Assembly (NCBI RefSeq): GCF_016834655.1
Contig: NZ_JAENHP010000035.1
Span: 1 to 64,000, forward strand
Direction: 5' to 3'
DNA length: 64,000 nt
Source: Paractinoplanes ovalisporus
GTDB lineage: Bacteria > Actinomycetota > Actinomycetes > Mycobacteriales > Micromonosporaceae
In this document: positions 34,018 through 43,527 of the stretch, one piece after another
Numbering within the stretch: position 1 is the stretch's first letter
Layout: each line of letters opens with the position of its first letter
Notes under the pieces: model-generated
Databases searched by the model: none
The model's input: the letters and a program-made list of their open reading frames with translations, nothing else
Told to the model about the DNA's origin: nothing
Made by a program: the position numbers and the translations under genes

Positions 34018-34758
34018 TTACCAGGAAAGAGTCACCGTGCGCACGATGCACTCGGCTAGGACCAGCGCTGCCGAGACCACGACCGTAGCAAGGGCTGCGG
34101 TTCTCCCTCGACGGCTAAGCCAAGCCGCGGCGGCAATGCCTGCGCCCCATGGCAACCCGTACAGAAGTCCGTTCTGCCCGACCATGGTCACCGACCTGAA
34201 CTCCACCCTGAACAAGGCCAGCGCCAGGGGCAGACCCAGCGCGACGAACAGAGCCACCACCACATAAGCCGGCTTCTTAGGCCGAACAGCGCGCCATCCG
34301 CCGGCCGGCTCGCGCCACAGCAGCGCTGCAGAGATACAGGCGGCTACTGCCCCACCCAGCGCCACCACCGCGGCGAGCCCAACCACCCAGGCAAGATCAG
34401 TCTGCCGCATGCCCGCGCTGGCTCCGGACGTGTTAAACCAGTCCCGCACCGCCACGAGCCCGTGACCGCACAACTGCAGCGCCAGAACCAACGCGCTCGC
34501 CGCCGCAGGACGCCTCCACTGCGGCCGGACCGCCAACACGATCCCAACTGCCGCCACGGTTGGCCACAGCAGCCACATCACCCAGAAGTACTCCCATAGC
34601 AACACCCAGCCGCCGACGCCGGTGAAAACCCGGCCCGGCACCGCAGCGGCGGCACCAGCAATACCCGCGCACGCCGTTACCGCAACCCCTGTGACCACCG
34701 ACGTCACTGGGCGATCTGCCGGCACATCCTTTTGAACGGTCACCGCTACCCCCGCCAT
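34018..34758 (-). CDS. Polytopic membrane protein
   Basis: 246 aa with about seven hydrophobic helices (for example VVTGVAVTACAGIAGAAAAV, FWVMWLLWPTVAAVGIVLA, AYVVVALFVALGLPLALALF, ALATVVVSAALVLAECIV). The ATG at 34758 has GGAGGG seven nt upstream. No transporter or enzyme signature is visible. Stands alone. Function unknown. Confidence 0.7.
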   Translation of the reverse strand: MAGVAVTVQKDVPADRPVTSVVTGVAVTACAGIAGAAAAVPGRVFTGVGGWVLLWEYFWVMWLLWPTVAAVGIVLAVRPQWRRPAAASALVLALQLCGHGLVAVRDWFNTSGASAGMRQTDLAWVVGLAAVVALGGAVAACISAALLWREPAGGWRAVRPKKPAYVVVALFVALGLPLALALFRVEFRSVTMVGQNGLLYGLPWGAGIAAAAWLSRRGRTAALATVVVSAALVLAECIVRTVTLSW

Positions 34759-35079
34759 CGACTAACCCTCCGGAGAGCAAACGGCCAGTGAGCGGCCTCG
34801 ACACGCCATGATCTAACTGATGACTCGAACGAGGTTTATGCATAGCGGCCGGTGTGCACGTATCCAGATTTGCCACTGTCCATGCATGGCAGCCGTCGGC
34901 GAGCTGTCACGCGACGTCACGCACATCGGGGATGCTCAACACACGCTCATGCCGAATTGAGTGCATCAGGGCAGCCCGCTGCGGGCGGCGGATTTAGATC
35001 GGTGCTCCTCAAATGGCTTGGTTTTCGGGTCTCGAAATCTTCTGATGACAGGCACCTTGAACTCCGCTAGCTTGGCCGG
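34759..35079. other. Intergenic, promoter region of two divergent genes
   Basis: 321 bp between the membrane protein start and the HEPN-like gene start. No gene-like frame. No recognisable repeat. Only the ribosome-binding site of the left gene is clear. Confidence 0.4.
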
Positions 35080-36033
35080 ATGGCACCCCTCGACAAGGAC
35101 GAACTCGTACGGTCCGCCAAAGACCGCGCCAAGACTTCTATTGAACATTACATTTCTAGGGATTGGGGACGTTTTTATGTTGACGCCGCAGTTTCACTGG
35201 AGCACGTGTCAAAAGCGCTTCTAGCCTCACATAATCCGGCACTACTTATCGACTTGCAGCGAAAAGACTTCGACTCACTGCTTCATCTTTGCGGGCTGGG
35301 AATGCACGCACGCACTGCATCACCCAAGACGATTAGCGCTGCGGAGGCAATGAACAGAGTTCGTCGCATCCTACCCGGACTATCCGCCCAAGAGGAATCC
35401 ATCCGGAATCTCATCGACACTCGAGATGGCGTGATCCACGCGGGATATCGTCCGCAGCAATCTACTCGCGACTCTCTTGTGGCATTCCTGACAGCTAGCA
35501 ACGACATATATGAAGCGCTCGGCGTCCCCTCGGCAGACAGATGGATCAGCCATCATGACTACATCGAGTCCGTTCTGGAACTGGCGTCTTCCGGCATCGA
35601 AGATCTTGTCCAAAAGAAGATCAAGAAGGGAAGAGATGCATTCGCCATCGTGTCGGCTAGCGTGTCGGCACAGCAACTGGCGGAGATTGTACGGACGCGA
35701 ACTAACGCCGCAGCCTTCCCGACTGATGAGGAGGAGGCGTTTTCGCATGTCACGTGTCCTGCCTGTGACTGCAATGCAAACTGCGCGGGCGGATTCGACA
35801 TCGACTGGGACTTTGAAAGCCTCGAAGAAGAAGGCGAAACTTACTATTCACCCAATCCGAGAGTGATCATCTACCCGCGCCGGGTGGCATGTCCCGTATG
35901 CGGCTTGAAGCTGGACGAGCCGAAGCAGTTAGCCGCTGCCGAGATTCCCGCTCAATGGGAGGTCCCGATCGACGCGGTAAGCGAAGAGGCATTAACGGCG
36001 CAGATGGAAAGCCAACCGGGCGAGAGCGAATAA
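35080..36033 (+). CDS. HEPN-like protein with C-terminal zinc ribbon
   Basis: 317 aa, two parts. The N-terminal helical domain (about 1-165) ends with IRNLIDTRDGVIHAG. Its RxxxxH pattern after an Arg-Asn is the catalytic signature of HEPN ribonucleases. The C-terminal part carries two Cys pairs (VTCPACDCNANCAGG and VACPVCGLKLDEP) around an acidic DWDFESLEEEGE, that is, a zinc ribbon. Known: HEPN domains are common toxins or RNases in defence. The ATG at 35080 lacks a strong Shine-Dalgarno, so a leaderless mRNA is possible. AT-richer codons than the neighbours. No antitoxin-like gene adjacent. Confidence 0.6.
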   Translation: MAPLDKDELVRSAKDRAKTSIEHYISRDWGRFYVDAAVSLEHVSKALLASHNPALLIDLQRKDFDSLLHLCGLGMHARTASPKTISAAEAMNRVRRILPGLSAQEESIRNLIDTRDGVIHAGYRPQQSTRDSLVAFLTASNDIYEALGVPSADRWISHHDYIESVLELASSGIEDLVQKKIKKGRDAFAIVSASVSAQQLAEIVRTRTNAAAFPTDEEEAFSHVTCPACDCNANCAGGFDIDWDFESLEEEGETYYSPNPRVIIYPRRVACPVCGLKLDEPKQLAAAEIPAQWEVPIDAVSEEALTAQMESQPGESE

Positions 36034-36427
36034 TACAAAGTCGGCCCAACCGGAGCAGTGCGGCGTAGTAAATTGGATGATTCGAGGCAGTTGGACCGAA
36101 TGGACACGTCGAGATCTCAATTCGGATAAGCAATGACTCCCCAAGTGCCGCGAACTCAAAGCTTTCAACTGCCGAGCAGACGGCGGTGCACTGTTAGCTA
36201 GCCGGGGTCTTTGCTATCCAGTCGGAAGCTCGGGAGTGACTCGCTGACCGAGTCCGGAAAATGTCCGGATACATGTGGCGTACCCGCCTTTGCCGTGGAA
36301 CCCGTACGCCGACACACGCCGGTGTCGAGGAGGTCGGCCCGCGTGACGAACCCAATTCCGATCCTGACCTCGGCTGAGAGGACCGCTGGAGGGCTGATGC
36401 TTTGGGGTGACCTCCGGAAGGTTGGGT
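36034..36427. other. Intergenic, no gene seen
   Basis: 394 bp between the convergent HEPN-like gene and the 1091-aa gene. The left part is AT-richer and the right part host-like. No supported frame and no clear terminator hairpin. Confidence 0.4.
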
Positions 36428-39400
36428 TTACAGGGCGGAGCGCAGTTGCTCGGTTCCGCGGGCCGCGAACCGGCTGACGATGTGTTCTACCCGGATTCGT
36501 TGCTGCTCGCCGGCGTTCGCGGCGGTGTGGAGAACCGTTTGCATGTCGTCGAGGCTGCGGGCGTAATCCCAATAGGCCGGGTCGTGGTCGAGCCACAACT
36601 CGAAGATGTCGAGGCACACCGCAGGGTGCTGCGCAGCGTGTTCGGTCATCTTGGTCAGCACGCGGGCGCTCGGATGGAATGTCGTGTCCCTGGACATCGC
36701 GGCGTGCAGCTGGGCGAGCGCCCACGCCGGGTCGAACGCGTCGCTGAGGTACCAGGCGTCGATGTTTCCCAGCTCGTCAGGGGCGGCGGCCGGGTCGGCA
36801 CTGGCGAGCCGGAATTCCCACAGCGTGATAAGGCGTTCGCGGCGCTCGGGCTTCAGCGGTACGGCCGTGGCGAGCACCCTGCCGACGCTCTCGACGATGA
36901 CCGCCGCTGCGCGCGGGGGCGCCTGCCGGTAGAAGCGGCGCAGAAGCTGGTCGGCGTCGTCGAGGCCGATGTGCCCGAACCAGTATCGGTGACCGAGGTG
37001 AAGAGCGAGCCGGCTGGCCCGGTAGATCGCCCACTCGTCTCCGGCCGGGGAGAGCTCGGTGACGGCGCGGTCGTAGTGCGGCAGCAGCATCTCCCACAGG
37101 TCGTCAGGCGGTGGCTGGTTGTCGATATAGCCTCGCCATGTCGCCGTCCAGGCCGTCTCCCGTCCGGTCGAGAGGGGCAGGATGTCGGGCAGGTGCTCCC
37201 GCGTCCATCCGGCGTCGAGGTGATACATCAGCGGTAGTGCCCGTCCCAGCGTCCCCTGCACTGCGGCCGAGTCGTCGCCTGTGCCGCAATGTTGCTCGAC
37301 GAGGCTCAGGACGTCGGCCGACGTGGCGGCCGGGTCGACCTGGGATTTCCATACGGCGATGCGAAGTATGACGTGCAGGGCGGTCGAGCGGACAGCGTCA
37401 AGCGCGGCCGACGAGTCGTCCCGCTCGATCTGTGGATCGGGATCGGGGTCGAGGCTGGCCGAGCCAACGATCGCCGCGAGCGCGGGCTCGCACGCCGCCG
37501 GTATGCCGTCCTCGGGGTAGCTCAGCCCGAGCCCGATCAGGTGCAGGACGTTGTAGCGGGCCCGCCGCCACTGCCGGTCGGCGCGGCTGGTTCGTCCCGC
37601 GAACAGTTCCGCGACGGCCTGTTCGTCGATCCACGTGAGGAAGCCGATCAGCGTCGGCCAGTCGAGCGCTCGGTGGTCCGTGGCCGCGACGGCGAAGCCT
37701 TCGAGGATCGCGGCAGCGTGCGCCGGCTCGACGCCGATGAGCGCGACGGCGTCCCGCGAGCGCTGCTCGGCGACGGCGACGACGGAGGCGCTCAGGGCCG
37801 AGTTGATGGATGATCGGTCGAGTTCTCGCCAGTCCTGCGGCGGTTGCCAGCTCGCGAGGAAGCTGACCAGATCCGTCGTCGACATAGGCTCCAGATCGTT
37901 CGCGTCGACCGGGGAATCCCCGCTGCTCCATCCGAAGGTGACCTTCAGCGGCGCGACCGTCAGGTCGGGCGCCGGCCCATACTCGGCGATCAGGTGCTCG
38001 TATCGGCTGCGGGCGTCGGCGTCAAGGACGGGCTCAAGCGGCGCCAGCCGATCACGAATCCACCGGTCGGCGCGGTCACGCAGCCCGGCATCGACATCCA
38101 GATCATCACCGGTTCGGGTGTGCCGGTCTCGCCAGTTGTCGAGGTCCGGGCCGGCCAGAATGACGGCGACGAGTTGCTGCACCTCGCGCGTCTGCAGCCG
38201 GCCGTGAGCATCGGCAAGCAGCAACTGAAACTCGTACGCGGCGCCCTCGTCCGCGAGCAGGCCACGCTCAAGAAGGTAGCGACGGACGGTTTCCGGCTCG
38301 CCGTGGCCGTGCTCGCGCACCAGGTGCAACGCCATGCGGCGAAAGATCAGCGCCCGATGCTGCTCCAGCAGGCCGAGAATCTCGTCGAGGGTCGCGGTGC
38401 CGGCGGTCAGGAACTGGTCGGCGATCGAGAGGGCCGTGTCCAGGAGGGCATCACGGACAGAGGGGCCGTACGGCTCGTTCTCATCGGTCAGCAGCGACGG
38501 CCGCCAGACTCGCGACTGGTCCTCACCGTCATCGCCGTAGACGGTGACCGCGGTGTCGAGCAGGCCGAGGGTGAATTCCATCGCGGGCAGCCCGACCATG
38601 GCCGCCACCGTCGGCAGTGCTCCGCGGACCACGCTGACGTAGTCGTAGACGCGGATTGGTTCGTGCCCGCGTCCGGGGACGTCGTTGAGGACGCTGCGGA
38701 CGAGTTGGTCTGCGGCGTCGGCGTGGCCGGCGCGGGCAAGGCGCAGGGCGAGATCGCCGATCTGTTCGGCGGCGATCATGCCGTACGGACCGGGCACGGA
38801 CGCCACGATGGTTGGCACGAGCTGTGCGCCGAAGTCGGTCGGCAGGACCAGGGCGACCTTGGTCAGGTCCCAGATCACGTAGCTGTTGTCCGTCGGCGGG
38901 ATGTCGAGCACGGCCTCGGTCGTCGCCGCCGGGTCCTCGGCGGCCATCCGAACCAGGTATTCCGATTCGGGCCAGCGGTTCAGGGCCAGGACCTGGCCGT
39001 CCAGGTCGGTAGTCGGCTGCGGCGGGTTACGGAAGAAGTCCTTCGCGCGCAGCGCGCTGAGCCACGCGGGCGAGGCATGGGTGAAGAAGTATCGTCGGGC
39101 GGTCTCGTTGGCGGGGAAGTTCTGCGCGAGACGCTCAGCGTGGTTCTCCGTGGGGTGCTGTTCGGCCAGGAGCAGGTCGAGGTCGTCGAGGACCGCGCGG
39201 TAGCGCCGCTCGAAGCGCTCGAGAATCAGGTCGAACAGCGCCTCCATCTGCCCGAAGAAGGCCCGGAAGTCGGCGTCAACGGGGCGGGGGTAGTCGAGGC
39301 CGTTGCGGTGAGCGCGCCGGTGCAGGCCGATCGGCATCTCCGGGTTCTGGCCGAGCCAGAACGCCCTCAGCGGGTGCGTCGCGGGAATCTGCAGGTCGTC

Positions 39401-39703
39401 GCAGATCGCCGCGATTTGCAGGTTTCCCCTGCTTCCTTCTTTGTTGGCTTTCTTGATCTCGCTCGGGTCGACCAGCGTCATGGCGCGCTTTTCCAGGACG
39501 GCCCGGATCGCGCTGTCGACCTCCCGCAGGGCGTGACCGACCATGTGGCTCGTCGTCGGGCGTACGGGCGTCTCCATCATCCGGTCGCACGCCTCCCGCC
39601 AGAACTCTGCCGCTCCGGGGCTGACTAGCCGTGTCAAACGCCGATGGATGTCGGCCTGCTGTGCTGTCAACGCCGGCCGCATCGCGTCGTCGCCCTGAAC
39701 CAT
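36428..39703 (-). CDS. Large helical protein of unknown function, paired with an AlbA_2 protein
   Basis: 1091 aa, no TM or signal. The N-terminal 200 residues are helical with TTSHMVGHALREVDSAIRAV and EALFDLILERFERRYRAVLD. The rest is a long array of alpha-helical, HEAT/TPR-like segments without a recognisable nucleotide-binding motif. The ATG at 39703 is preceded by GGGGGCGG. Divergent from the AlbA_2 gene with 287 bp between them, and both have the same host-like codon use, so the two were probably acquired together. I do not recognise a family. A scaffold or sensor in a two-gene defence unit is possible (inference). Confidence 0.75.
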   Translation of the reverse strand: MVQGDDAMRPALTAQQADIHRRLTRLVSPGAAEFWREACDRMMETPVRPTTSHMVGHALREVDSAIRAVLEKRAMTLVDPSEIKKANKEGSRGNLQIAAICDDLQIPATHPLRAFWLGQNPEMPIGLHRRAHRNGLDYPRPVDADFRAFFGQMEALFDLILERFERRYRAVLDDLDLLLAEQHPTENHAERLAQNFPANETARRYFFTHASPAWLSALRAKDFFRNPPQPTTDLDGQVLALNRWPESEYLVRMAAEDPAATTEAVLDIPPTDNSYVIWDLTKVALVLPTDFGAQLVPTIVASVPGPYGMIAAEQIGDLALRLARAGHADAADQLVRSVLNDVPGRGHEPIRVYDYVSVVRGALPTVAAMVGLPAMEFTLGLLDTAVTVYGDDGEDQSRVWRPSLLTDENEPYGPSVRDALLDTALSIADQFLTAGTATLDEILGLLEQHRALIFRRMALHLVREHGHGEPETVRRYLLERGLLADEGAAYEFQLLLADAHGRLQTREVQQLVAVILAGPDLDNWRDRHTRTGDDLDVDAGLRDRADRWIRDRLAPLEPVLDADARSRYEHLIAEYGPAPDLTVAPLKVTFGWSSGDSPVDANDLEPMSTTDLVSFLASWQPPQDWRELDRSSINSALSASVVAVAEQRSRDAVALIGVEPAHAAAILEGFAVAATDHRALDWPTLIGFLTWIDEQAVAELFAGRTSRADRQWRRARYNVLHLIGLGLSYPEDGIPAACEPALAAIVGSASLDPDPDPQIERDDSSAALDAVRSTALHVILRIAVWKSQVDPAATSADVLSLVEQHCGTGDDSAAVQGTLGRALPLMYHLDAGWTREHLPDILPLSTGRETAWTATWRGYIDNQPPPDDLWEMLLPHYDRAVTELSPAGDEWAIYRASRLALHLGHRYWFGHIGLDDADQLLRRFYRQAPPRAAAVIVESVGRVLATAVPLKPERRERLITLWEFRLASADPAAAPDELGNIDAWYLSDAFDPAWALAQLHAAMSRDTTFHPSARVLTKMTEHAAQHPAVCLDIFELWLDHDPAYWDYARSLDDMQTVLHTAANAGEQQRIRVEHIVSRFAARGTEQLRSAL

Positions 39704-39990
39704 GACCGCCCCCATCGCCGGTACCGTGCGAGCCGATCGTAGGGGGACGGCCACCAAACACGCGCACGATTTTCCGGTTCAAGGGCCGAGGATTCGACGT
39801 TCGGTGGAGCCCGCAGTCGCCTTGTACGAGGCAGGTTCGCCCTTCCGCCCGGCCTACTCCGCCGAATCGGCGACCGGTCGAAGGAGGTGGAGCTTCCGCG
39901 GGCCGGCCTCTTCACGACGCGAGAGCGGGGCCGCGCTCTCGCACCGACCCCGGAACGTCGAAGGTCACGCAGTGCGACCACAATGGTCTC

Positions 39991-41898
39991 ATGAACAACA
40001 GCCCAGCGGCGACCGCGCGAGACTGGGTGTCGGCCCGCAGCTGGGACCGGTTCGTCGGAATCCCGGAGTCCGCAGTCCTCGATGTGAAGTCCGGCGTGTA
40101 CCAGCTCGACGACCCCGCCGGGACTGGCGAGCTGATCAAGGACGTGGCGGCGTTCGCGAACAGCCGGGGCGGTCTGCTGCTCGTCGGATTCGGCACGCGG
40201 GCCGACGGCGGTCGCGAGATCATCGACGAGGTGAAGCCCGTCCCGGCGCGCCTGGTCGACGTCGACCGGTACCGCAAACTCATCCGCGACCGCGTCCGAC
40301 CACACGTTCGTGACCTCACCGTCGACTTTCATCCCGTCGATGACGAGCGGGGTGTGCTGGTCATCGACATTCCGGCGCAACCCGAGACGGCCAAGCCGTT
40401 CGTCGTGCCCGGTCCCGACGGCAGGAAGACGCCCACGACGGTCGGGGTCCCGATCCGGGATGCCGACGCGACGGTGTGGCTGACTCACGACGGCCTTCAG
40501 CGGCTGCTCTCGACCGGCTGGAATACCGAGGGCGGCCCACGAGCGGACATCATCGACGCGGTGAAGAAAGCCGTCGCCGCCGCAGTTCCCGCGCCCGCCC
40601 CCGCGCCCCCGCTCCCGGCGCCGACCCATCCCGAGGTAGGCGAAGGCGCCGGACGGCAGCGCCAGCAGTTCACCACCGCGTACGCCGCCGCAGGCGGACA
40701 GACCGCCCTCGGGCATCCGACGCAGCCGGTCACCGCGGTCGGCCCCGGCCTGATCCAACCGCTCGCCAGCCGCAACGGCGCACCCGGCCCGGTTCTGACC
40801 GTGATGCCGGACCGGGCCGGCGCCGTTGTTCCGAGCGAGATCTGGGAAGACCTGTGCGAAACGGGCGACACCGCCGACCCGCAGGTGAGCATCAGCAACG
40901 TCGGCCTGCCCTCGGCCCCGGCCGGTACCCCGCTGGTGATCCGGGCCGACGCGCGGACGGTCGAGCTGGAGGGTGGCCGGTTCGGGCCCGGCCGGTTGGC
41001 CCAGGTGTCGCCGGGCGGCCGGTTGCTGTGGCGGCCGCATACGCGCCGCGATTTCGAGACGCACCACAACAACTTCGCCACCGGCGAGCTCACCGAGCTG
41101 TATCTGCGCGCCGTTCTCGACGTCGCCTGGCAGAAGTGGACGTACGGGCCGCAGTCGCTCCCAGTCGAAGCCCGGCACCGGCACCGCGACCTGCTCGCGC
41201 AGTCCGGCCTCGCCGCGCACATGTCCAGGCTCGTACAACGCCACACTACGGCAGTCGAGACGCCGACGTGGAGCCTGGCCACCGGCTCCGACAGCAATCA
41301 CTCGGCGATCAGCTCCCACGTCCGCGCCCAGATCACGGAGCCCGACGGCCGGTCGGCGGTGACCGCGAACTCGGTGCTGCAAACCGGCAACTGGCGTTCC
41401 CCGTCGTCGGTCCTGGCCACCGTCGACCTCGGCCTCAACCTTCGACATCTCCCGAAGACGCCCGGCCCCGACGACGCGCAACCGACGCGCTATCGCCTGC
41501 CGATCGTCGACCTCGTCGACGCTCTGGTCACACTCTGGGAGGCCATCATCGCGCTGCCCGAGCCGCTGGAGCCCGACTTCATCCGGCTGCCGTACGCGGC
41601 GCCCCCGTTCGTCGTCTTCTACATACACGCCGGAGCGGCTGCGCCCGCCGACGGAGACGGGGCCGTTGCACGCCAGCTGAATCTGGCGGACGTCTTCGAT
41701 TTCGCTGCGCTCGGCGACGGCCCGCACAATGTCTCCCGGACACAGACGGCGCTACGCATCGTCGGCCCGTTCGACCCGGACCACGCAGCCCGTCAGCGCC
41801 TGGTGGCCGACAGCCTCACCGATCTGGCCCTCGGCTGGGGTTTCCTTGCCGCCGATGTGAACGGTTTGCTCGCCAAGAAGTGCGGATCGCCTGATTAG
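39991..41898 (+). CDS. AlbA_2 (Schlafen-type) protein with long C-terminal extension
   Basis: 635 aa. Residues about 20-200 form an AlbA_2 domain: PESAVLDVKSGVYQL, ELIKDVAAFANSRGGLLLVG, VLVIDIPAQPETAKPFVV. A Pro/Ala-rich linker (PAPAPAPPLPAPTHPE) leads to an unrecognised region of about 400 residues with NVGLPSAPAGTPLVIRADAR and VVFYIHAG. Known: AlbA_2 binds nucleic acids and occurs in many immune proteins. Divergent from the 1091-aa gene. ATG 39991 is the first start in a coding-like frame. Confidence 0.75.
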   Translation: MNNSPAATARDWVSARSWDRFVGIPESAVLDVKSGVYQLDDPAGTGELIKDVAAFANSRGGLLLVGFGTRADGGREIIDEVKPVPARLVDVDRYRKLIRDRVRPHVRDLTVDFHPVDDERGVLVIDIPAQPETAKPFVVPGPDGRKTPTTVGVPIRDADATVWLTHDGLQRLLSTGWNTEGGPRADIIDAVKKAVAAAVPAPAPAPPLPAPTHPEVGEGAGRQRQQFTTAYAAAGGQTALGHPTQPVTAVGPGLIQPLASRNGAPGPVLTVMPDRAGAVVPSEIWEDLCETGDTADPQVSISNVGLPSAPAGTPLVIRADARTVELEGGRFGPGRLAQVSPGGRLLWRPHTRRDFETHHNNFATGELTELYLRAVLDVAWQKWTYGPQSLPVEARHRHRDLLAQSGLAAHMSRLVQRHTTAVETPTWSLATGSDSNHSAISSHVRAQITEPDGRSAVTANSVLQTGNWRSPSSVLATVDLGLNLRHLPKTPGPDDAQPTRYRLPIVDLVDALVTLWEAIIALPEPLEPDFIRLPYAAPPFVVFYIHAGAAAPADGDGAVARQLNLADVFDFAALGDGPHNVSRTQTALRIVGPFDPDHAARQRLVADSLTDLALGWGFLAADVNGLLAKKCGSPD

Positions 41899-42150
41899 TT
41901 GGACAGCGGCAGAAGCCACTCGGGGGCGGCGGGTGCGCGAATCTGCCGAGAACAGGATACTCGATCATTTCGATGTGTGTGCATCTACCTGCTAGGCGGG
42001 TTAGCCTCGACTGAGCTGGCGCAAGTATTGGCATCGACAATCAACAATAGCCACTATGTGCTCCGTTCTCGCCAGCTAGCTGGCGAGCGAATCGACACAC
42101 CCGGGAACGAGGATCGCCGCTCCTGCGATCGATACGACTTAGGGAGAGAT

Positions 42151-42942
42151 ATGCGGTTGGCTATCATCGAGAAAGTTCTGGCTGCCGCAGGGGTTCCTCC
42201 TGCATCGAAATCAGGCGTTTATGCCTGGCTTGAAAGCCAGGATAAAAACGCGCAAGTTCTCTATATCGGCGAGGCAGAAAGCCTTAAAAAACGAATAGGC
42301 AAAGAAAGTAATTTCGTTCAAAATTTTGTGTTGAACCGCAAAAAAGGGGCTGGACTTTGGGAAGCGTCTGGCTGCGGACTAGAACCAGTATTGGCAGCAT
42401 TTCCAGAAAGGCGTTGTCTGACGTGGCCGGTCGAAAAGTCAGAACGACGACACGTTCAGACGGCTCTCATCCGATTGTCCGCCTTGACTGGCGGGACGCC
42501 CCCAGCCCAGGGGGCAGGGTGGGATTACGATCGTGGTCATACGCATACCGACAGACGCGCAAGCGAGCTGCTGTACACCTGGTTCGCGAATCCGACCGTC
42601 ACACATTTAGCTGAGCGCAGCCACGCGAATCTCGGGGTTCGCGCCGCTCCGTCGTCGACAAGGGGTCATAATGCTGGCATGACGCAGCCCACCCAGGTGA
42701 CTAACCACGGCAATGCAACTAAGTACGTTGCTTCCATTGAGTATATAGACGCTATCGCAGATAGCGGTAAGAATAGATTTGAGATTCGTAACCCTACAGG
42801 AGGTGGAGATCTCGTTGTCTCCATCTACGACAAGAGCGGTACTCGGGTAAATATGGATGTACAGATCAAGTCGGATGTGGTCGTGCTAACGACTGGGCGC
42901 CTGCCAGAGGACTTCAAGTACAGTGTCGTTCTAGTCGGCTAG
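42151..42942 (+). CDS. GIY-YIG-like protein with C-terminal beta-rich domain
   Basis: 263 aa. KSGVYAWLESQDKNAQVLYI then GEAESLKKRIGKES is a GIY-YIG pattern. A middle region contains WPVEKSERRHVQTALIRLSA. The last 85 residues (KYVASIEYIDAIADSGKNRF, GGGDLVVSIYDKSG, DFKYSVVLVG) form a separate beta-strand domain. The ATG at 42151 has AGGGAGAG upstream. Markedly AT-richer than the flanks, so probably a recent insertion. The preceding 250 bp hold no other gene. Nuclease with a binding domain, perhaps in defence (inference). Confidence 0.6.
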   Translation: MRLAIIEKVLAAAGVPPASKSGVYAWLESQDKNAQVLYIGEAESLKKRIGKESNFVQNFVLNRKKGAGLWEASGCGLEPVLAAFPERRCLTWPVEKSERRHVQTALIRLSALTGGTPPAQGAGWDYDRGHTHTDRRASELLYTWFANPTVTHLAERSHANLGVRAAPSSTRGHNAGMTQPTQVTNHGNATKYVASIEYIDAIADSGKNRFEIRNPTGGGDLVVSIYDKSGTRVNMDVQIKSDVVVLTTGRLPEDFKYSVVLVG

Positions 42943-43209
42943 AGCACGACGGACCTTAGTTGTCATTCAGCTGCGGGATGTGCATTTGCACCCAGACCCA
43001 ACACACTGATTTGCCGCAGATAAGGGGTGACCTGTCTCAGGCACTGGTCACTGTGCGTGAATGATGGGGCCGGCCGACGATGCCTTAGCGGGTCTCGCTG
43101 AGAGTGGATCCTAAACTCACGAACATCGAAATGGGGTGAGACCTCGGCGGTGCCGAAGCTCGGCGACATCTGGTGCCCGAACCTGCGAACAAAATCACCC
43201 TGCGTCGGC

Positions 43210-43527
43210 TTACGCAGTACCAGGATCTTCAAGCTGTTCTTGTGCCTTCCGCTCCAGTTTCGCGCGCTCTTCTGGAGTCAGCTCGCTCCGCCACTGCTGG
43301 AAGCGCCTGAACGCCGCGGAAAGCTGCGGACCGTATGCCGCGCTGTTGCCGATCTCCCGAAGTGTTGTTCGCCCTTCGAGCAGGTCCTTCGCCATCTCCG
43401 CGAACGCTGGCCCGCCGGCACCGTCACGCAGTCGCTGAAGGTTCTCCTTGACCGCTCGCGCTTCCTGAGCGTTGCCGACCATCCGAAGCAGCTCGTCGTC
43501 GATGGGCTGATGGTCGGTCACGCTCAT
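43210..43527 (-). CDS. Small protein, last gene of the ESX-like operon
   Basis: 105 aa, helical and charged (DELLRMVGNAQEARAVKENL; FRRFQQWRSELTPEERAKLE). The ATG overlaps the stop of the WXG100-like gene (ATGA). No family recognised. Its position suggests a chaperone or antitoxin-like partner of the secreted protein (inference). Confidence 0.65.
   Translation of the reverse strand: MSVTDHQPIDDELLRMVGNAQEARAVKENLQRLRDGAGGPAFAEMAKDLLEGRTTLREIGNSAAYGPQLSAAFRRFQQWRSELTPEERAKLERKAQEQLEDPGTA

Noticed and set aside
37844..39628. Long plus-strand 594-aa frame opposite the 1091-aa gene
   Set aside because: Val/Arg/Gly/Asp-rich antisense shadow; the minus frame has proper protein composition and a ribosome-binding site.
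40476..41894. 472-aa Arg-rich frame over the AlbA_2 gene
   Set aside because: Out-of-frame shadow of the AlbA_2 reading frame.
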